A stretch of 64,000 bases of DNA from Poriferisulfidus sp963668445 (GTDB taxonomy: Bacteria; Pseudomonadota; Gammaproteobacteria; Poriferisulfidales; Poriferisulfidaceae). The translations under genes and the position numbers were made by a program. Positions within the stretch are counted from its first letter, which is position 1. Each line of letters begins with the position of its first letter. The DNA lies in contig OY764335.1 of assembly GCA_963668445.1 (NCBI GenBank), forward strand, positions 1,550,001 through 1,614,000. Direction: 5' to 3'. This document shows positions 34,268 to 42,688 of this stretch, one piece after another. The notes beneath the pieces were generated by a model. That model was not told the DNA's origin, searched no databases, and saw only the letters and a program-made list of their open reading frames with translations.

Positions 34268-34327
34268 AGGATTCCGAAGCCGGACAAGAAGCCGAGCCCC
34301 GTGCGTCCAGTATATTAACCCGCCATT

Positions 34328-36157
34328 ATGGACGCACTTCGAACTTGGGACGTCATTGTCGTCGGCGGCGGCCATGCCGGCATCGAAGCCGCCTTGGCGG
34401 CGGCGCGGCGCGGCGCCCGCACGGCACTGCTCACCCATGCCCGGGAAGCCATCGGCCGCATGAGCTGCAATCCCGCCATCGGCGGCATCGGCAAGAGCCA
34501 TCTGGTGTGCGAAATCGATGCTCTGGGCGGCGCCATGGCACTGGCGGCGGATCGTGCCGGCATCCATGTGCGCGTGCTGAACCGCAGCAAGGGCCCGGCG
34601 GTGCGCGCCACCCGGGCCCAGACCGACCGCACCCTGTACCGGGAGGCCATCCAAGAACAGGTTGCCAGCATGCCGAACCTCAACGTTCTGGAAGCGGCCG
34701 CCGGCGACCTGCTGGTGCGCCGCGGCCGGGCCTGCGGCATCGTCACCGAAGCGGGCGGGCATCTGCCGGCACGGTCGGTGGTGCTGGCCACCGGCACTTT
34801 CCTGAACGGCGCCATCCACATCGGCCCGGAACAGGCCCGGGGCGGACGCCTTGGCGATCCGCCCACCGTGCAGCTGGCGCAACGGCTGCGCGAACTGTTG
34901 CCGGCCGTCGGCCGCCTCAAGACCGGCACCCCGCCGCGGCTGGACGGACGAAGCATCGACTGGTCGCAGACCGCAGCCCAGCCCGGCGATGCGCCGCCGC
35001 CGAACCTGTCGCGGCGCAGCCCGCCCGCTGCCCATCCGCGCCAAGTCGCCTGCCACATCACGCGCACGACGGAAGCGACGCACGAGGCCATCCGCTCCTG
35101 CCTGCATCTGTCGCCCATGCATACAGGCGCGATCGCCGGGCGCGGGCCGCGCTACTGCCCGTCCATCGAAGACAAGGTGGTTCGGTTTGCCGAACGCCCC
35201 TCGCACCAGATTTTCATTGAGCCCGAAGGATTGGACACGGACGTGGTCTATCCGAACGGCATCTCCACCAGCCTGCCGAGGGAAGCCCAGGAACGCCTCG
35301 TGCGCACCATCCCCGGCTTCGAGCAGGCGCAGCTGACACGCTACGGCTACGCCATCGAATACGATTTCTTCGACCCCCGCCAACTGGATCCGACCTTGCA
35401 ATGCAAGGCCATGCCCGGACTTTTTCTGGCCGGGCAGATCAACGGCACGACCGGCTACGAAGAGGCTGCCGCTCAAGGACTTCTGGCCGGATGCAATGCC
35501 GCCGCCGAAGCGCTGGAAATCGAGAGTTGGTGGCCGCGTCGCGATCAGGCGTACCTGGGCGTGCTGGTCGACGATCTGGTTGCGCGAGGCGTGGATGAAC
35601 CGTACCGCATGTTCACCAGCCGCGCCGAATACCGGCTGACACTGCGCGAAGACAATGCGGACCTGCGCCTGACGGAAATCGGACGCGGCCTGCAACTGGT
35701 CGATGACACGCAATGGCAGGCATTCGCGGCGCGGCGCGACGCGTTGGAGCACGAATTGCGCCAACTGCGCCAGACACGCCTCGGCGAGCACAGTCTGGCC
35801 GACATCCTGCGCCGTCCCGAAAGCGACTATGCCGGCGCAACCGCACAGATTGCGGGCTACGTCCCCGCCACTCCCGACATCGCCCGGCAGGCTGGCATCG
35901 AGTTGCGCTACGAAGGCTACATCCGCCGGCACCGGCGCGGCATCGAACGGTCGCGACAGGACGAAACGCGGCGCCTGCCGGACGGTCTCGACTACCAAGC
36001 CATCACCGCCTTGTCGCATGAGGCCCGCGAGAAGCTGAGCCGCCATCGGCCCGCTACGCTGGGACTGGCTTCGCGCATTCCCGGCATCACGCCCAGCGCC
36101 ATCGCCATTCTCAAAGTCCATCTGAAAGCGGGAGAGGCGCAGCACGCCGGCCCATGA
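34328..36157 (+). CDS. mnmG: tRNA uridine-5-carboxymethylaminomethyl modification enzyme MnmG
   Basis: A 609-residue FAD protein: Rossmann motif VIVVGGGHAGIEAALAAAR, GRMSCNPAIGGIGKSHLV, RSKGPAVRATRAQTDR and the C-terminal tRNA/MnmE binding helices (YEGYIRRHRRGIERS). With MnmE it modifies U34 of tRNA. It starts 60 bases from the divergent amidotransferase gene. rsmG follows after one base. Confidence 0.97.
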   Translation: MDALRTWDVIVVGGGHAGIEAALAAARRGARTALLTHAREAIGRMSCNPAIGGIGKSHLVCEIDALGGAMALAADRAGIHVRVLNRSKGPAVRATRAQTDRTLYREAIQEQVASMPNLNVLEAAAGDLLVRRGRACGIVTEAGGHLPARSVVLATGTFLNGAIHIGPEQARGGRLGDPPTVQLAQRLRELLPAVGRLKTGTPPRLDGRSIDWSQTAAQPGDAPPPNLSRRSPPAAHPRQVACHITRTTEATHEAIRSCLHLSPMHTGAIAGRGPRYCPSIEDKVVRFAERPSHQIFIEPEGLDTDVVYPNGISTSLPREAQERLVRTIPGFEQAQLTRYGYAIEYDFFDPRQLDPTLQCKAMPGLFLAGQINGTTGYEEAAAQGLLAGCNAAAEALEIESWWPRRDQAYLGVLVDDLVARGVDEPYRMFTSRAEYRLTLREDNADLRLTEIGRGLQLVDDTQWQAFAARRDALEHELRQLRQTRLGEHSLADILRRPESDYAGATAQIAGYVPATPDIARQAGIELRYEGYIRRHRRGIERSRQDETRRLPDGLDYQAITALSHEAREKLSRHRPATLGLASRIPGITPSAIAILKVHLKAGEAQHAGP

Positions 36158-36158
36158 C

Positions 36159-36890
36159 ATGATGCGAGGCGCGCATTCCCGCCGCGACCGGGCGCCTTCC
36201 GCCTGCCCACGCCAGCCCCGACCCGCACGCGCAGTCTCCCGCCTGCCTCGTCCGGAACAGTTGGAGCAGCAGCTTCGGGACGGCGTGCGCGACATCGCCG
36301 GACTGCCCCTCCTGCAAGCGCCGCAAATCGAGCAGTTGCGCACGTACTGCGAACTCGTCGCGCAATGGAATCGCGCCTACAACCTGATCGGCGCGCGCAC
36401 GCTGCCGGAGATTGTGCCGCTGCATGTCTTGGACGCGCTTTTGCTGTCCGCCCTGCTGCCGCCTGAAGCGCAGCGCATACTGGATATCGGCACAGGCGCC
36501 GGCTTGCCGGGAGTGCCGCTGGCGATCGCTCACCCGCAACGCCGGTTCACGCTGCTGGACCGAAACCGCAAGAAGACCCGCTTCGTGCGCCAAGCCGTTC
36601 TGGAACTTGGGTTACGCAATGCGCAGATCGTGACGGCCGAAGCCGCCCAGCACGCCGACGAGCCGTTCCCCTGCATTGTGGCGAGAGCGGTCGCTGCCCC
36701 CGCGAAACTGGCACGCCAATGCACCCGTCTGGCGGCGCCCGGCACCGTCCTGCTCGTGCCTTCAGGACCCGGCGGCACGGCCGAGCCGCCGCCCGGCTGG
36801 ACGCTGCGTGCCACGCCGTTGCCGAATCCGGCACGTCGGCCGATGCGCCGCACGATCTTCGTGCTCTGCCGCGATTCCGCTGCGCCATGA
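36159..36890 (+). CDS. rsmG: 16S rRNA (guanine(527)-N(7))-methyltransferase
   Basis: A 243-residue SAM methyltransferase. The catalytic domain has WNRAYNLIGARTLPEIVPLHVLD, DIGTGAGLPGVPLAIA, FTLLDRNRKK and IVARAVAAPAKL. The N-terminal 35 residues are Arg/Pro-rich and not usual for the family, so the true start may be further in, although no later ATG lies before the conserved part. It overlaps parA by four bases (ATGA). Confidence 0.94.
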   Translation: MMRGAHSRRDRAPSACPRQPRPARAVSRLPRPEQLEQQLRDGVRDIAGLPLLQAPQIEQLRTYCELVAQWNRAYNLIGARTLPEIVPLHVLDALLLSALLPPEAQRILDIGTGAGLPGVPLAIAHPQRRFTLLDRNRKKTRFVRQAVLELGLRNAQIVTAEAAQHADEPFPCIVARAVAAPAKLARQCTRLAAPGTVLLVPSGPGGTAEPPPGWTLRATPLPNPARRPMRRTIFVLCRDSAAP

Positions 36891-37660
36891 CCCGTACGCT
36901 CGCAATCTGCAACCAAAAAGGCGGCGTCGGCAAGACGACGACCGCCATCAGCTTGTCGGCTGCACTGGCCGCCACCGGCAAGCGCGTACTGCTGGTCGAT
37001 CTGGATCCGCAAGGCAACGCCACCACCGGCTGCGGCCTGCGCAAGGCAGAACAGGAGCCGAGCTGCGCGGATGTCCTCCTGTACGACGTGCCTGCGGCCG
37101 AAGCCCGCATCGCCCTCGAGGAATTCAGCTTCGACATGCTGCCAGCCAACGAATCGCTCACGCAGGCCGAAGTCCGGCTGCTGGAACTGGAGCGCCGCGA
37201 GTCGCGCCTGCGCCAAGCGTTGCAAGCCACCGACGACGACTACGTCCTGCTGGATTGCCCTCCAGCATTGAACATCCTGACCGTCAATGCGCTGGTGGCC
37301 GCCGATCAGGTCTTGGTACCCGTACAATGCGAGTTCTTCGCGCTGGAAGGACTGGATGCGCTGTTGGACACCATCACCCGCGTCGCGCAGCACGCCAACC
37401 CGAAGCTGGCGCTGGCCGGCATCCTGCGCACCATGTACGACTCCCGCAACAATCTGATGCGCGACGTATCGGAGCATCTGATGGAACGCTTCGGCCGGCA
37501 GATCTACCGCACTGTCATTCCGCGCAATGTGGTGCTGGCCGAAGCGCCTAGCCACGGCAAGCCGGTAATGAACTACAACGCCCGCTGCGCAGGCGCGTCG
37601 GCCTATCTGATGCTGGCAGGCGAACTCTTGCGCCGCGAAGAAGCGGTCGCCGGCGCATGA
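36887..37660 (+). CDS. parA: Chromosome partitioning ATPase ParA
   Basis: A 257-residue Walker-type ATPase with deviant P-loop KGGVGKTTTA (10-19, signature lysine Lys10) and LLVDLDPQGNATTGCG. DCPPALNILTVNAL is the Walker B/A' region. ParA-ATP coats DNA and moves ParB-parS complexes. Lack of a DNA-binding N-terminal domain fits chromosomal Soj. The frame is open further upstream, but ATG 36887 overlaps the rsmG stop and starts the fold. Confidence 0.96.
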   Translation: MTRTLAICNQKGGVGKTTTAISLSAALAATGKRVLLVDLDPQGNATTGCGLRKAEQEPSCADVLLYDVPAAEARIALEEFSFDMLPANESLTQAEVRLLELERRESRLRQALQATDDDYVLLDCPPALNILTVNALVAADQVLVPVQCEFFALEGLDALLDTITRVAQHANPKLALAGILRTMYDSRNNLMRDVSEHLMERFGRQIYRTVIPRNVVLAEAPSHGKPVMNYNARCAGASAYLMLAGELLRREEAVAGA

Positions 37661-38505
37661 CGCCATCGCGCACCCGCCGTCTGGGCTCCGGCATCGATGC
37701 CTTGCTGAGCCCACGGCCGGCGACGGTCGATGCGGCGGCGGGCGGCCTGGCGCAGATCCCCCTCACGCAACTGCGGCCCAGCCCGTACCAGCCGCGCACG
37801 CACTTCGATGCCGCGGCCATTGCGGAATTGGCGGCTTCCATCCGCCAGCAGGGCGTCGTCCAGCCCATCGTCGTGCGCCGCGTCGGCAAGCAGTACGAAC
37901 TGGTCGTCGGCGAACGGCGGCTGCGGGCGGCGCGGCAGGCGGGACTCGATGCCTTGCCGGCTGTCGTGCGCGACTTGTCCAACGAGGAAGCCGCCAAGAT
38001 CACGCTGATCGAGAATATCCAGCGCGAGGACCTCAACCCGATCGAAGAAGCGCAAGCGCTCCAGCATCTGGCGAAGCACTTTGACCAAACGCATGAACAG
38101 ATTGCGGACCAGATCGGCCGTGCCCGTGCGACCGTCACCAATCTGCTGCGCTTGCTGGAACTGCACCCCGACGTGCAGCAGCTGGTGCGCGAAGGCCGAC
38201 TCAGCATGGGCCATGCGCGGGTGCTGGTGCCACTGGCGCCGGCGAAGCAGCAGGAACTCGCCCAAGCCATCGTGAAACGCGGGCTGTCCGTGCGGCAAAC
38301 CGAACGTCTGGCGAAAGGCGCGGAACCGGAAGATATGCCCCAGCCGGATCCGGATTTGCAACGGCTCCAGCAACGGCTCTCCGACCATCTCGGCTGCCCG
38401 GTCACCGTCCGCTCCGGGCGCCAAGGCGGCCAACTGGTAGTGCGCTACAACAGCGCCGAATCGCTGCAAGGCCTGCTGGGGCGGCTCGGCTATACGGACG
38501 ATTAA
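37657..38505 (+). CDS. parB: Chromosome partitioning protein ParB
   Basis: A 282-residue CTP-dependent clamp. The N-terminal domain has LRPSPYQPRTHFD and GERRLRAARQAG (CTP-binding boxes), IENIQREDLNPIEEA and the HTH DQIGRARATVTNLLRLLEL that reads parS. The C-terminal dimer domain lies after residue 230. It overlaps parA by four bases. I did not see a palindrome of the parS type (TGTTTCACGTGAAACA) in the window. Confidence 0.96.
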   Translation: MTPSRTRRLGSGIDALLSPRPATVDAAAGGLAQIPLTQLRPSPYQPRTHFDAAAIAELAASIRQQGVVQPIVVRRVGKQYELVVGERRLRAARQAGLDALPAVVRDLSNEEAAKITLIENIQREDLNPIEEAQALQHLAKHFDQTHEQIADQIGRARATVTNLLRLLELHPDVQQLVREGRLSMGHARVLVPLAPAKQQELAQAIVKRGLSVRQTERLAKGAEPEDMPQPDPDLQRLQQRLSDHLGCPVTVRSGRQGGQLVVRYNSAESLQGLLGRLGYTDD

Positions 38506-39443
38506 GCGTCGCGTTCGCGCAAACTTCCGGTCAGTTCGGATACGGCAGCCAACCCTTGCCGGGCCAGATAGTCGCGGATGCCCTGATTGATCTCCCGGCA
38601 CGCCAACGGCTCGTAGAACAGCCCGGTTCCCACGCCGACGGCCGATGCCCCGGCAATCAGGAACTCCAGCGCGTCCGTCGCCGACACCACGCCGCCTTGC
38701 CCAATGATGGGTATGCCATGCGCGGCAGTCTCCTGATAGACCTCATGCACCTTGAGCAAGGCGATGGGCTTGATCGCAGGACCGGATAGCCCGCCCCGCC
38801 CCGCCCCGAGCACCGGCACGCGCGCTTCCGCGTCGATGGCCATGCCGGCCACCGTGTTGATGACGGCCAAAGCATCCGCGCCGGCTTCCAGACAGGCCCG
38901 GGCGTTGGCGCGAATATCCGTCTGGTTCGGCGACAGTTTAATAATCAGCGGCTTGGCCGTGCATGGGCGGCAAGCGGCGACCACGGCCGCCGACATGCGG
39001 GGATCGTTGCCGAATTCCATGCCGCCGGCCTCGACGTTCGGGCAGGAGATGTTGATTTCCATGCCATCGATCGGAGAATCGTCGAACAGCCGCGTCACTT
39101 CCGCGTATTCGTCGATGCTGGCTCCGGATACGTTGGCGAAGTAGCGCGTCGCCGCAAAATCCAGCGTCGGCAGCACATCGCGGACGACCGCAGCGGCGCC
39201 GGGGTTCTGCAATCCGATCGAGTTGAGCAAGCCCTCCGATGTCTCCGCCAAGCGATGCGCCGGATTTCCGAGCCGCGGCTCGAGCGTGGTGCCCTTGAGG
39301 CACACGGCGCCCACTTCAGCCTGCGAGAATCCTTCGACCCGGGTGTACTCGTCGCCGAAGCCGACGCAACCGGACAACAGCACCAGCGGCGAGCGCAGCC
39401 GCAGCCCAGCGAAGTCCAGCGCCAGCGGATCTGCGTCAGTCAT
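38502..39443 (-). CDS. pyrD: Dihydroorotate dehydrogenase (class 1B-like)
   Basis: A 313-residue FMN enzyme. LVLLSGCVGFGDEY, LKGTTLEPRLGNPAHRLAET, SIGLQNPG and EINISCPNVEAGG match the class 1B (PyrDB) catalytic chain; the base is the Cys of the S-C-P-N motif, as in class 1, not the Ser of membrane class 2. Class 1B normally works with PyrK and NAD; pyrK is not in the window. The ATG at 39443 overlaps gpsA by eight bases. It converges on parB with a four-base overlap. Confidence 0.88.
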   Translation of the reverse strand: MTDADPLALDFAGLRLRSPLVLLSGCVGFGDEYTRVEGFSQAEVGAVCLKGTTLEPRLGNPAHRLAETSEGLLNSIGLQNPGAAAVVRDVLPTLDFAATRYFANVSGASIDEYAEVTRLFDDSPIDGMEINISCPNVEAGGMEFGNDPRMSAAVVAACRPCTAKPLIIKLSPNQTDIRANARACLEAGADALAVINTVAGMAIDAEARVPVLGAGRGGLSGPAIKPIALLKVHEVYQETAAHGIPIIGQGGVVSATDALEFLIAGASAVGVGTGLFYEPLACREINQGIRDYLARQGLAAVSELTGSLRERDA

Positions 39444-40425
39444 GCGCCGCCTCGGTTCGCGGCGGGCGCGCCAGCAGCGCCTCCACCGCATCCTGCGGTC
39501 GCACCTTGCCCAGCAGCACCTGCTGCACTTGTGCGCAAATCGGAAGTTCCAAGCCATGCTCCCGGCTGAGGCGCTCCAGCGCCTGCGCGGCGTAGCGCCC
39601 TTCAGTCACCTGCCCGATGGCTTGGCCAGCCTGCGCCGCAGACTGGCCTTCGCCGAGCAACTGGCCAAGCCGGAAGTTGCGCGAATGCGCACTGGCGCAT
39701 GACAGGACGATGTCCCCCAAACCGGACAAGCCGGACAGCGTTTCCGGCCGGGCGCCCATCACTGCGCCCAGCTGCCGCAATTCGTGCACGCCCCGCGTCA
39801 TCAGTGCGGCCCGAGCGCTGTCGCCCAACTGCAGCCCGTGCGCGATGCCGGCGGCAATCGCCAACACGTTCTTGACAGCACCGCCCAGTTGCACCCCCGG
39901 CACATCGGTGCTGGCGTAGATTCGAAAGGCACCATGGCGAAAGACTGCCGCCGCCGCTTCGGCCGTGCTCTCGTCCTGCGCCGCCATGACGGCCGCGGCC
40001 GGCCGGCCGGCCGCCAAGTCGTCGGCAAACGACGGGCCGGACAAGATTGCGCAGCGAATCCCTGGTGCAGCCCCATTCAGCAACTCGCTGGGCAGGCGGC
40101 CGCTGTCCGAATCCATGCCTTTGCAGGTGAGCACGGCGCCGGCGCAATCCGTCGAACTCAATTGCGCCGCAACAGCGCCTACCGCCGCCACCGGCACCGC
40201 GAGCACAGCCCATTCGCAGCCGTCGGCACACGTTTCGACGGTATCCTCGATGCGGATGGATGCCGGGATGTCGCAGCCGGGCAGACTGGTGCGATTGCAT
40301 CGGTCGCGCCGCAACACGGCGCGTCGCTGCGCATTGCGTCCCCACCAGCGCACGGCATGCGCACGGGCGGCGTGAACGGCCAGCGCCGTACCCCATGCGC
40401 CTTGGCCGAAAACTGCGATTTCCAT
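39436..40425 (-). CDS. gpsA: Glycerol-3-phosphate dehydrogenase [NAD(P)+]
   Basis: A 329-residue enzyme making sn-glycerol-3-phosphate for phospholipids. AVFGQGAWGTALAV is the Rossmann loop, LSGPSFADDLAAGRPAA the substrate block and GGAVKNVLAIAAG holds the catalytic Lys. GLSGLGDIVLSC is also typical. It follows secB by ten bases in a rhodanese-grxC-secB-gpsA run that is classic for gammaproteobacteria. Confidence 0.95.
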   Translation of the reverse strand: MEIAVFGQGAWGTALAVHAARAHAVRWWGRNAQRRAVLRRDRCNRTSLPGCDIPASIRIEDTVETCADGCEWAVLAVPVAAVGAVAAQLSSTDCAGAVLTCKGMDSDSGRLPSELLNGAAPGIRCAILSGPSFADDLAAGRPAAAVMAAQDESTAEAAAAVFRHGAFRIYASTDVPGVQLGGAVKNVLAIAAGIAHGLQLGDSARAALMTRGVHELRQLGAVMGARPETLSGLSGLGDIVLSCASAHSRNFRLGQLLGEGQSAAQAGQAIGQVTEGRYAAQALERLSREHGLELPICAQVQQVLLGKVRPQDAVEALLARPPRTEAAHD

Positions 40426-40435
40426 GCCGGAGGCG

Positions 40436-40909
40436 TCAGTGCCGGATCACCTTGTCCTGCATGTCTTCCCACTGCTTCTTTTCGCGCTGTTCGCTGCGGT
40501 ACAAGGCTCCGAAGCTGATCGGCGCCAGCTGCAGGTCCTGAAAGCCCGCAAGATTCGCCAATTGCGCGATGGCCGCGCTGACATAAGGGTAGAGCGTATC
40601 CAGGCAACGGGTCATCAGCAGTTCGTGGCCCTTCTCTTCGGACAGGCCGCGGATCAGGAACACGCCGGTATAGCAGACTTCGCAATCGAACACCTCGGCC
40701 TCGCCCTCCAGCCGCTTGACATTGACGATCAGCGACACGGCATGCCGGTCGCCATCCAACGGTACGGTTTCGTTGCTGATATGGGCCTTGGTCTCGAGGC
40801 GGGCCTCCGGCAGGGCCTCGTGGTTCGAGGCCGTCGTGAACTCGGCCCGACTCATGCGGATGCGATCGATCGCAAACGTCGTCTGCCCGCTGTGTTCCGC
40901 AAATCGCAT
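40436..40909 (-). CDS. secB: Protein-export chaperone SecB
   Basis: A 157-residue acidic chaperone that keeps preproteins unfolded and hands them to SecA. FAIDRIRMSRAEF, DCEVCYTGVFLIRGLSEE and LYPYVSAAIAQLANLAGF are family blocks. The protein should form a tetramer in the cytoplasm. It lies between grxC and gpsA in the conserved order. SecB is mostly limited to proteobacteria, which supports the taxonomic call. Confidence 0.94.
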   Translation of the reverse strand: MRFAEHSGQTTFAIDRIRMSRAEFTTASNHEALPEARLETKAHISNETVPLDGDRHAVSLIVNVKRLEGEAEVFDCEVCYTGVFLIRGLSEEKGHELLMTRCLDTLYPYVSAAIAQLANLAGFQDLQLAPISFGALYRSEQREKKQWEDMQDKVIRH

Positions 40910-40956
40910 CTCAGCCTTACGCTCCAGCCATGGCGGCCTGCTGCAGGCAGCGGCAC

Positions 40957-41223
40957 TCAGCCTCCTGCGAGCAGCACATCCAATTCGCCGTTCATGTTGA
41001 GTTCAGCCAAGTCGTCGAAGCCGCCGACATGGCGGGCGCCGATGAATATCTGCGGCACCGTCTTGCTCCCGCCGCTGCGCTCCAGCATGGCGGCCAGCTG
41101 TTCAGTATCCCGGTCGATGCGGACTTCGCGGAATGCGACACCCTTGCGCTCCAGCAGAAGCTTGGCGCGCTGGCAGTACATGCAAGTCGCGCTGGTGTAG
41201 ACGACAATATCGGGAACACTCAT
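40957..41223 (-). CDS. grxC: Glutaredoxin 3
   Basis: An 88-residue glutaredoxin. The active site is CMYC at 14-17, a change from the usual CPYC. TVPQIFIGARHVGGFDDL gives the cis-Pro and glutathione-binding loops. It reduces disulfides with glutathione. The ATG at 41223 overlaps the stop of the rhodanese gene by four bases; the open frame runs further upstream without a better start. Confidence 0.93.
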   Translation of the reverse strand: MSVPDIVVYTSATCMYCQRAKLLLERKGVAFREVRIDRDTEQLAAMLERSGGSKTVPQIFIGARHVGGFDDLAELNMNGELDVLLAGG

Positions 41224-41645
41224 GATGCCGCCTCCAGCGGCATGCCGGCTTCCCGCCAAGCCGTCAGGCCGCCCTTGAGCGTATACACCGGCGCCAACCC
41301 CTCACGCACCAGCAGCCGGCAGGCGCGATGCGACTGGACGCCGTTGCGGCAGAAGGCGATGACCGGCCCGGGTGTGTCGCGCAATTCCGCCATGCGGTCG
41401 GACAACTGGCTGAGCGCGACGCGGCGCGCGTCCGGAATCAGGCCGTCCTGAGCCTCGGCCTCCTCCCGCACATCAAGCATCCAGGCCGATTCCCGATTCA
41501 GCAATTGCACAGCCTGCGCGGCCGTCACTTCCTTATAGCGCCGAGTCAAACGGCGCAGCTCGGTCCACACGATCATGGCCGCCACCGCCGACACCGCGCC
41601 CATCAGGTACGGGTGGCGCTGCGCGAAATCCAGATATTCCTGCAT
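41220..41645 (-). CDS. Membrane-anchored rhodanese-like protein (YibN-like)
   Basis: A 141-residue protein with one N-terminal helix (YLMGAVSAVAAMIVWTEL) and a rhodanese domain. The active-site loop is AFCRNGVQSH with nucleophile Cys99. Anchored single-domain rhodaneses next to grxC and secB are known as YibN in E. coli. Its sulfur-transfer substrate is unknown. It follows the ArsR gene by 13 bases and overlaps grxC. Confidence 0.88.
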   Translation of the reverse strand: MQEYLDFAQRHPYLMGAVSAVAAMIVWTELRRLTRRYKEVTAAQAVQLLNRESAWMLDVREEAEAQDGLIPDARRVALSQLSDRMAELRDTPGPVIAFCRNGVQSHRACRLLVREGLAPVYTLKGGLTAWREAGMPLEAAS

Positions 41646-41658
41646 CCGACGGCGCCCC

Positions 41659-41994
41659 TCAGTGGGGATGCGAACAGAAGATGGAACGCATCATGTCCAT
41701 CAGGCGCAGCATGCGCGGGTCGCTGATCTTGTAATAAACGTGATGGGACTCCCGGCGCGCCTCCAAAATCCCGCAATCCCGCAGGATCCCCAAGTGGCTT
41801 GAAATGTTGCTTTGCGACGTGTCGCAGGCGGCGGCCAAGTCCTTGACGGCCATTTCCCGGTCGCCAAGAATGCACAGCACTTCCAAGCGGATCGGATGCG
41901 CAATGCCCTTGATGGAGCGGCATGCCTTCTCGATGTCCTCGCGCGGGGCGTGCAGCGAATCGGATGCGGGGGTAGGGGATTGCATGGCACCCAT
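41659..41994 (-). CDS. ArsR family transcriptional regulator
   Basis: A 111-residue winged-helix protein: HPIRLEVLCILGDREMAVKDLA, then recognition helix DTSQSNISSHLGILRDCGIL and wing HHVYYKISD. No CxC metal site as in ArsR/SmtB is seen; one Cys lies near each end (CRSIKGIAH, FCSHPH). The latter resembles thiol- or sulfide-responsive members such as BigR/YgaV, though this is an inference. It lies first in the rhodanese-grxC run, fitting sulfur control. ATG 41985 is an alternative start. Confidence 0.85.
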   Translation of the reverse strand: MGAMQSPTPASDSLHAPREDIEKACRSIKGIAHPIRLEVLCILGDREMAVKDLAAACDTSQSNISSHLGILRDCGILEARRESHHVYYKISDPRMLRLMDMMRSIFCSHPH

Positions 41995-42068
41995 TTTACA
42001 CCAGACGGGTCATGGCTTTCTTTGGGGGCTGATTGTTAAGCAAACGCCTCAACGATGGTGCGACTGGT

Positions 42069-42097
42069 ATGACTTCCGCCCTAATTAAGGCTACAAT
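42069..42097 (+). promoter_or_regulatory. Putative promoter of the def-fmt unit
   Basis: ATGACT (42069-42074) and TACAAT (42092-42097) with 17-base spacing, 36 bases before the def ATG. The -35 is only a four-of-six match. Confidence 0.5.
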
Positions 42098-42132
42098 AGG
42101 AAAGGCAAAAACCGCATCCGAGGCCCGCCGCC

Positions 42133-42678
42133 ATGGCATTGCTTGAAGTCCTACGCTTTCCCGACCCGCGCCTGCGCACGGTGGCCGCCCCTGTGGCGGA
42201 AGTCACTGATGACACGCGCCGCATCGCCGCCGACATGCTGGAAACCATGTACGACGAGTACGGCATCGGCTTGGCGGCTGTACAGGTCAACATTCCGCAG
42301 CGCATCATCGTCATCGACCTCAGCGAGGAGCGCAACCGGCCCCAATGCTTGATCAATCCGGAAATCACGGAAGCGCACGGCGAGGAAGAAATGGAGGAAG
42401 GCTGCCTGTCGGTGCCCGAGTTCCGGGCCCTCGTGCGCCGCAATGCGGAAATCCGCTGCCGCGCCTTGAACGAACAGGGCGAACCGATCGAATTCGGCGC
42501 GGACGGCCTGCTGGCGGTCTGCGTCCAGCACGAGATCGACCACCTCAACGGCAAACTGTTCGTCGACTACCTCTCGCCGCTCAAACGCGAGCGGCTTGCC
42601 GAAAGACTGCGGAGACTGGCCCGCGAAGGCCATTCCTTCAAACGCAAGCAGGTTCCTTCCTACGGCGCCCACGCCTGA
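42133..42678 (+). CDS. def: Peptide deformylase
   Basis: A 181-residue metalloenzyme removing the formyl group from new proteins. The three motifs are intact: GIGLAAVQ (44-51), EGCLSVP with the metal Cys, and QHEIDHLNG with two metal His and the catalytic Glu. Length is slightly above E. coli Def (169), mostly in a basic C-terminal helix. fmt follows directly, the reverse activity on initiator tRNA, as in most bacteria. Confidence 0.97.
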   Translation: MALLEVLRFPDPRLRTVAAPVAEVTDDTRRIAADMLETMYDEYGIGLAAVQVNIPQRIIVIDLSEERNRPQCLINPEITEAHGEEEMEEGCLSVPEFRALVRRNAEIRCRALNEQGEPIEFGADGLLAVCVQHEIDHLNGKLFVDYLSPLKRERLAERLRRLAREGHSFKRKQVPSYGAHA

Positions 42679-42688
42679 GCGCTCCGCA

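Noticed and set aside
34268..36343. Very long minus-strand frame extending the amidotransferase
   Set aside because: It lies antisense to mnmG and has no family motifs; the amidotransferase fold begins at 34267 or 34252.
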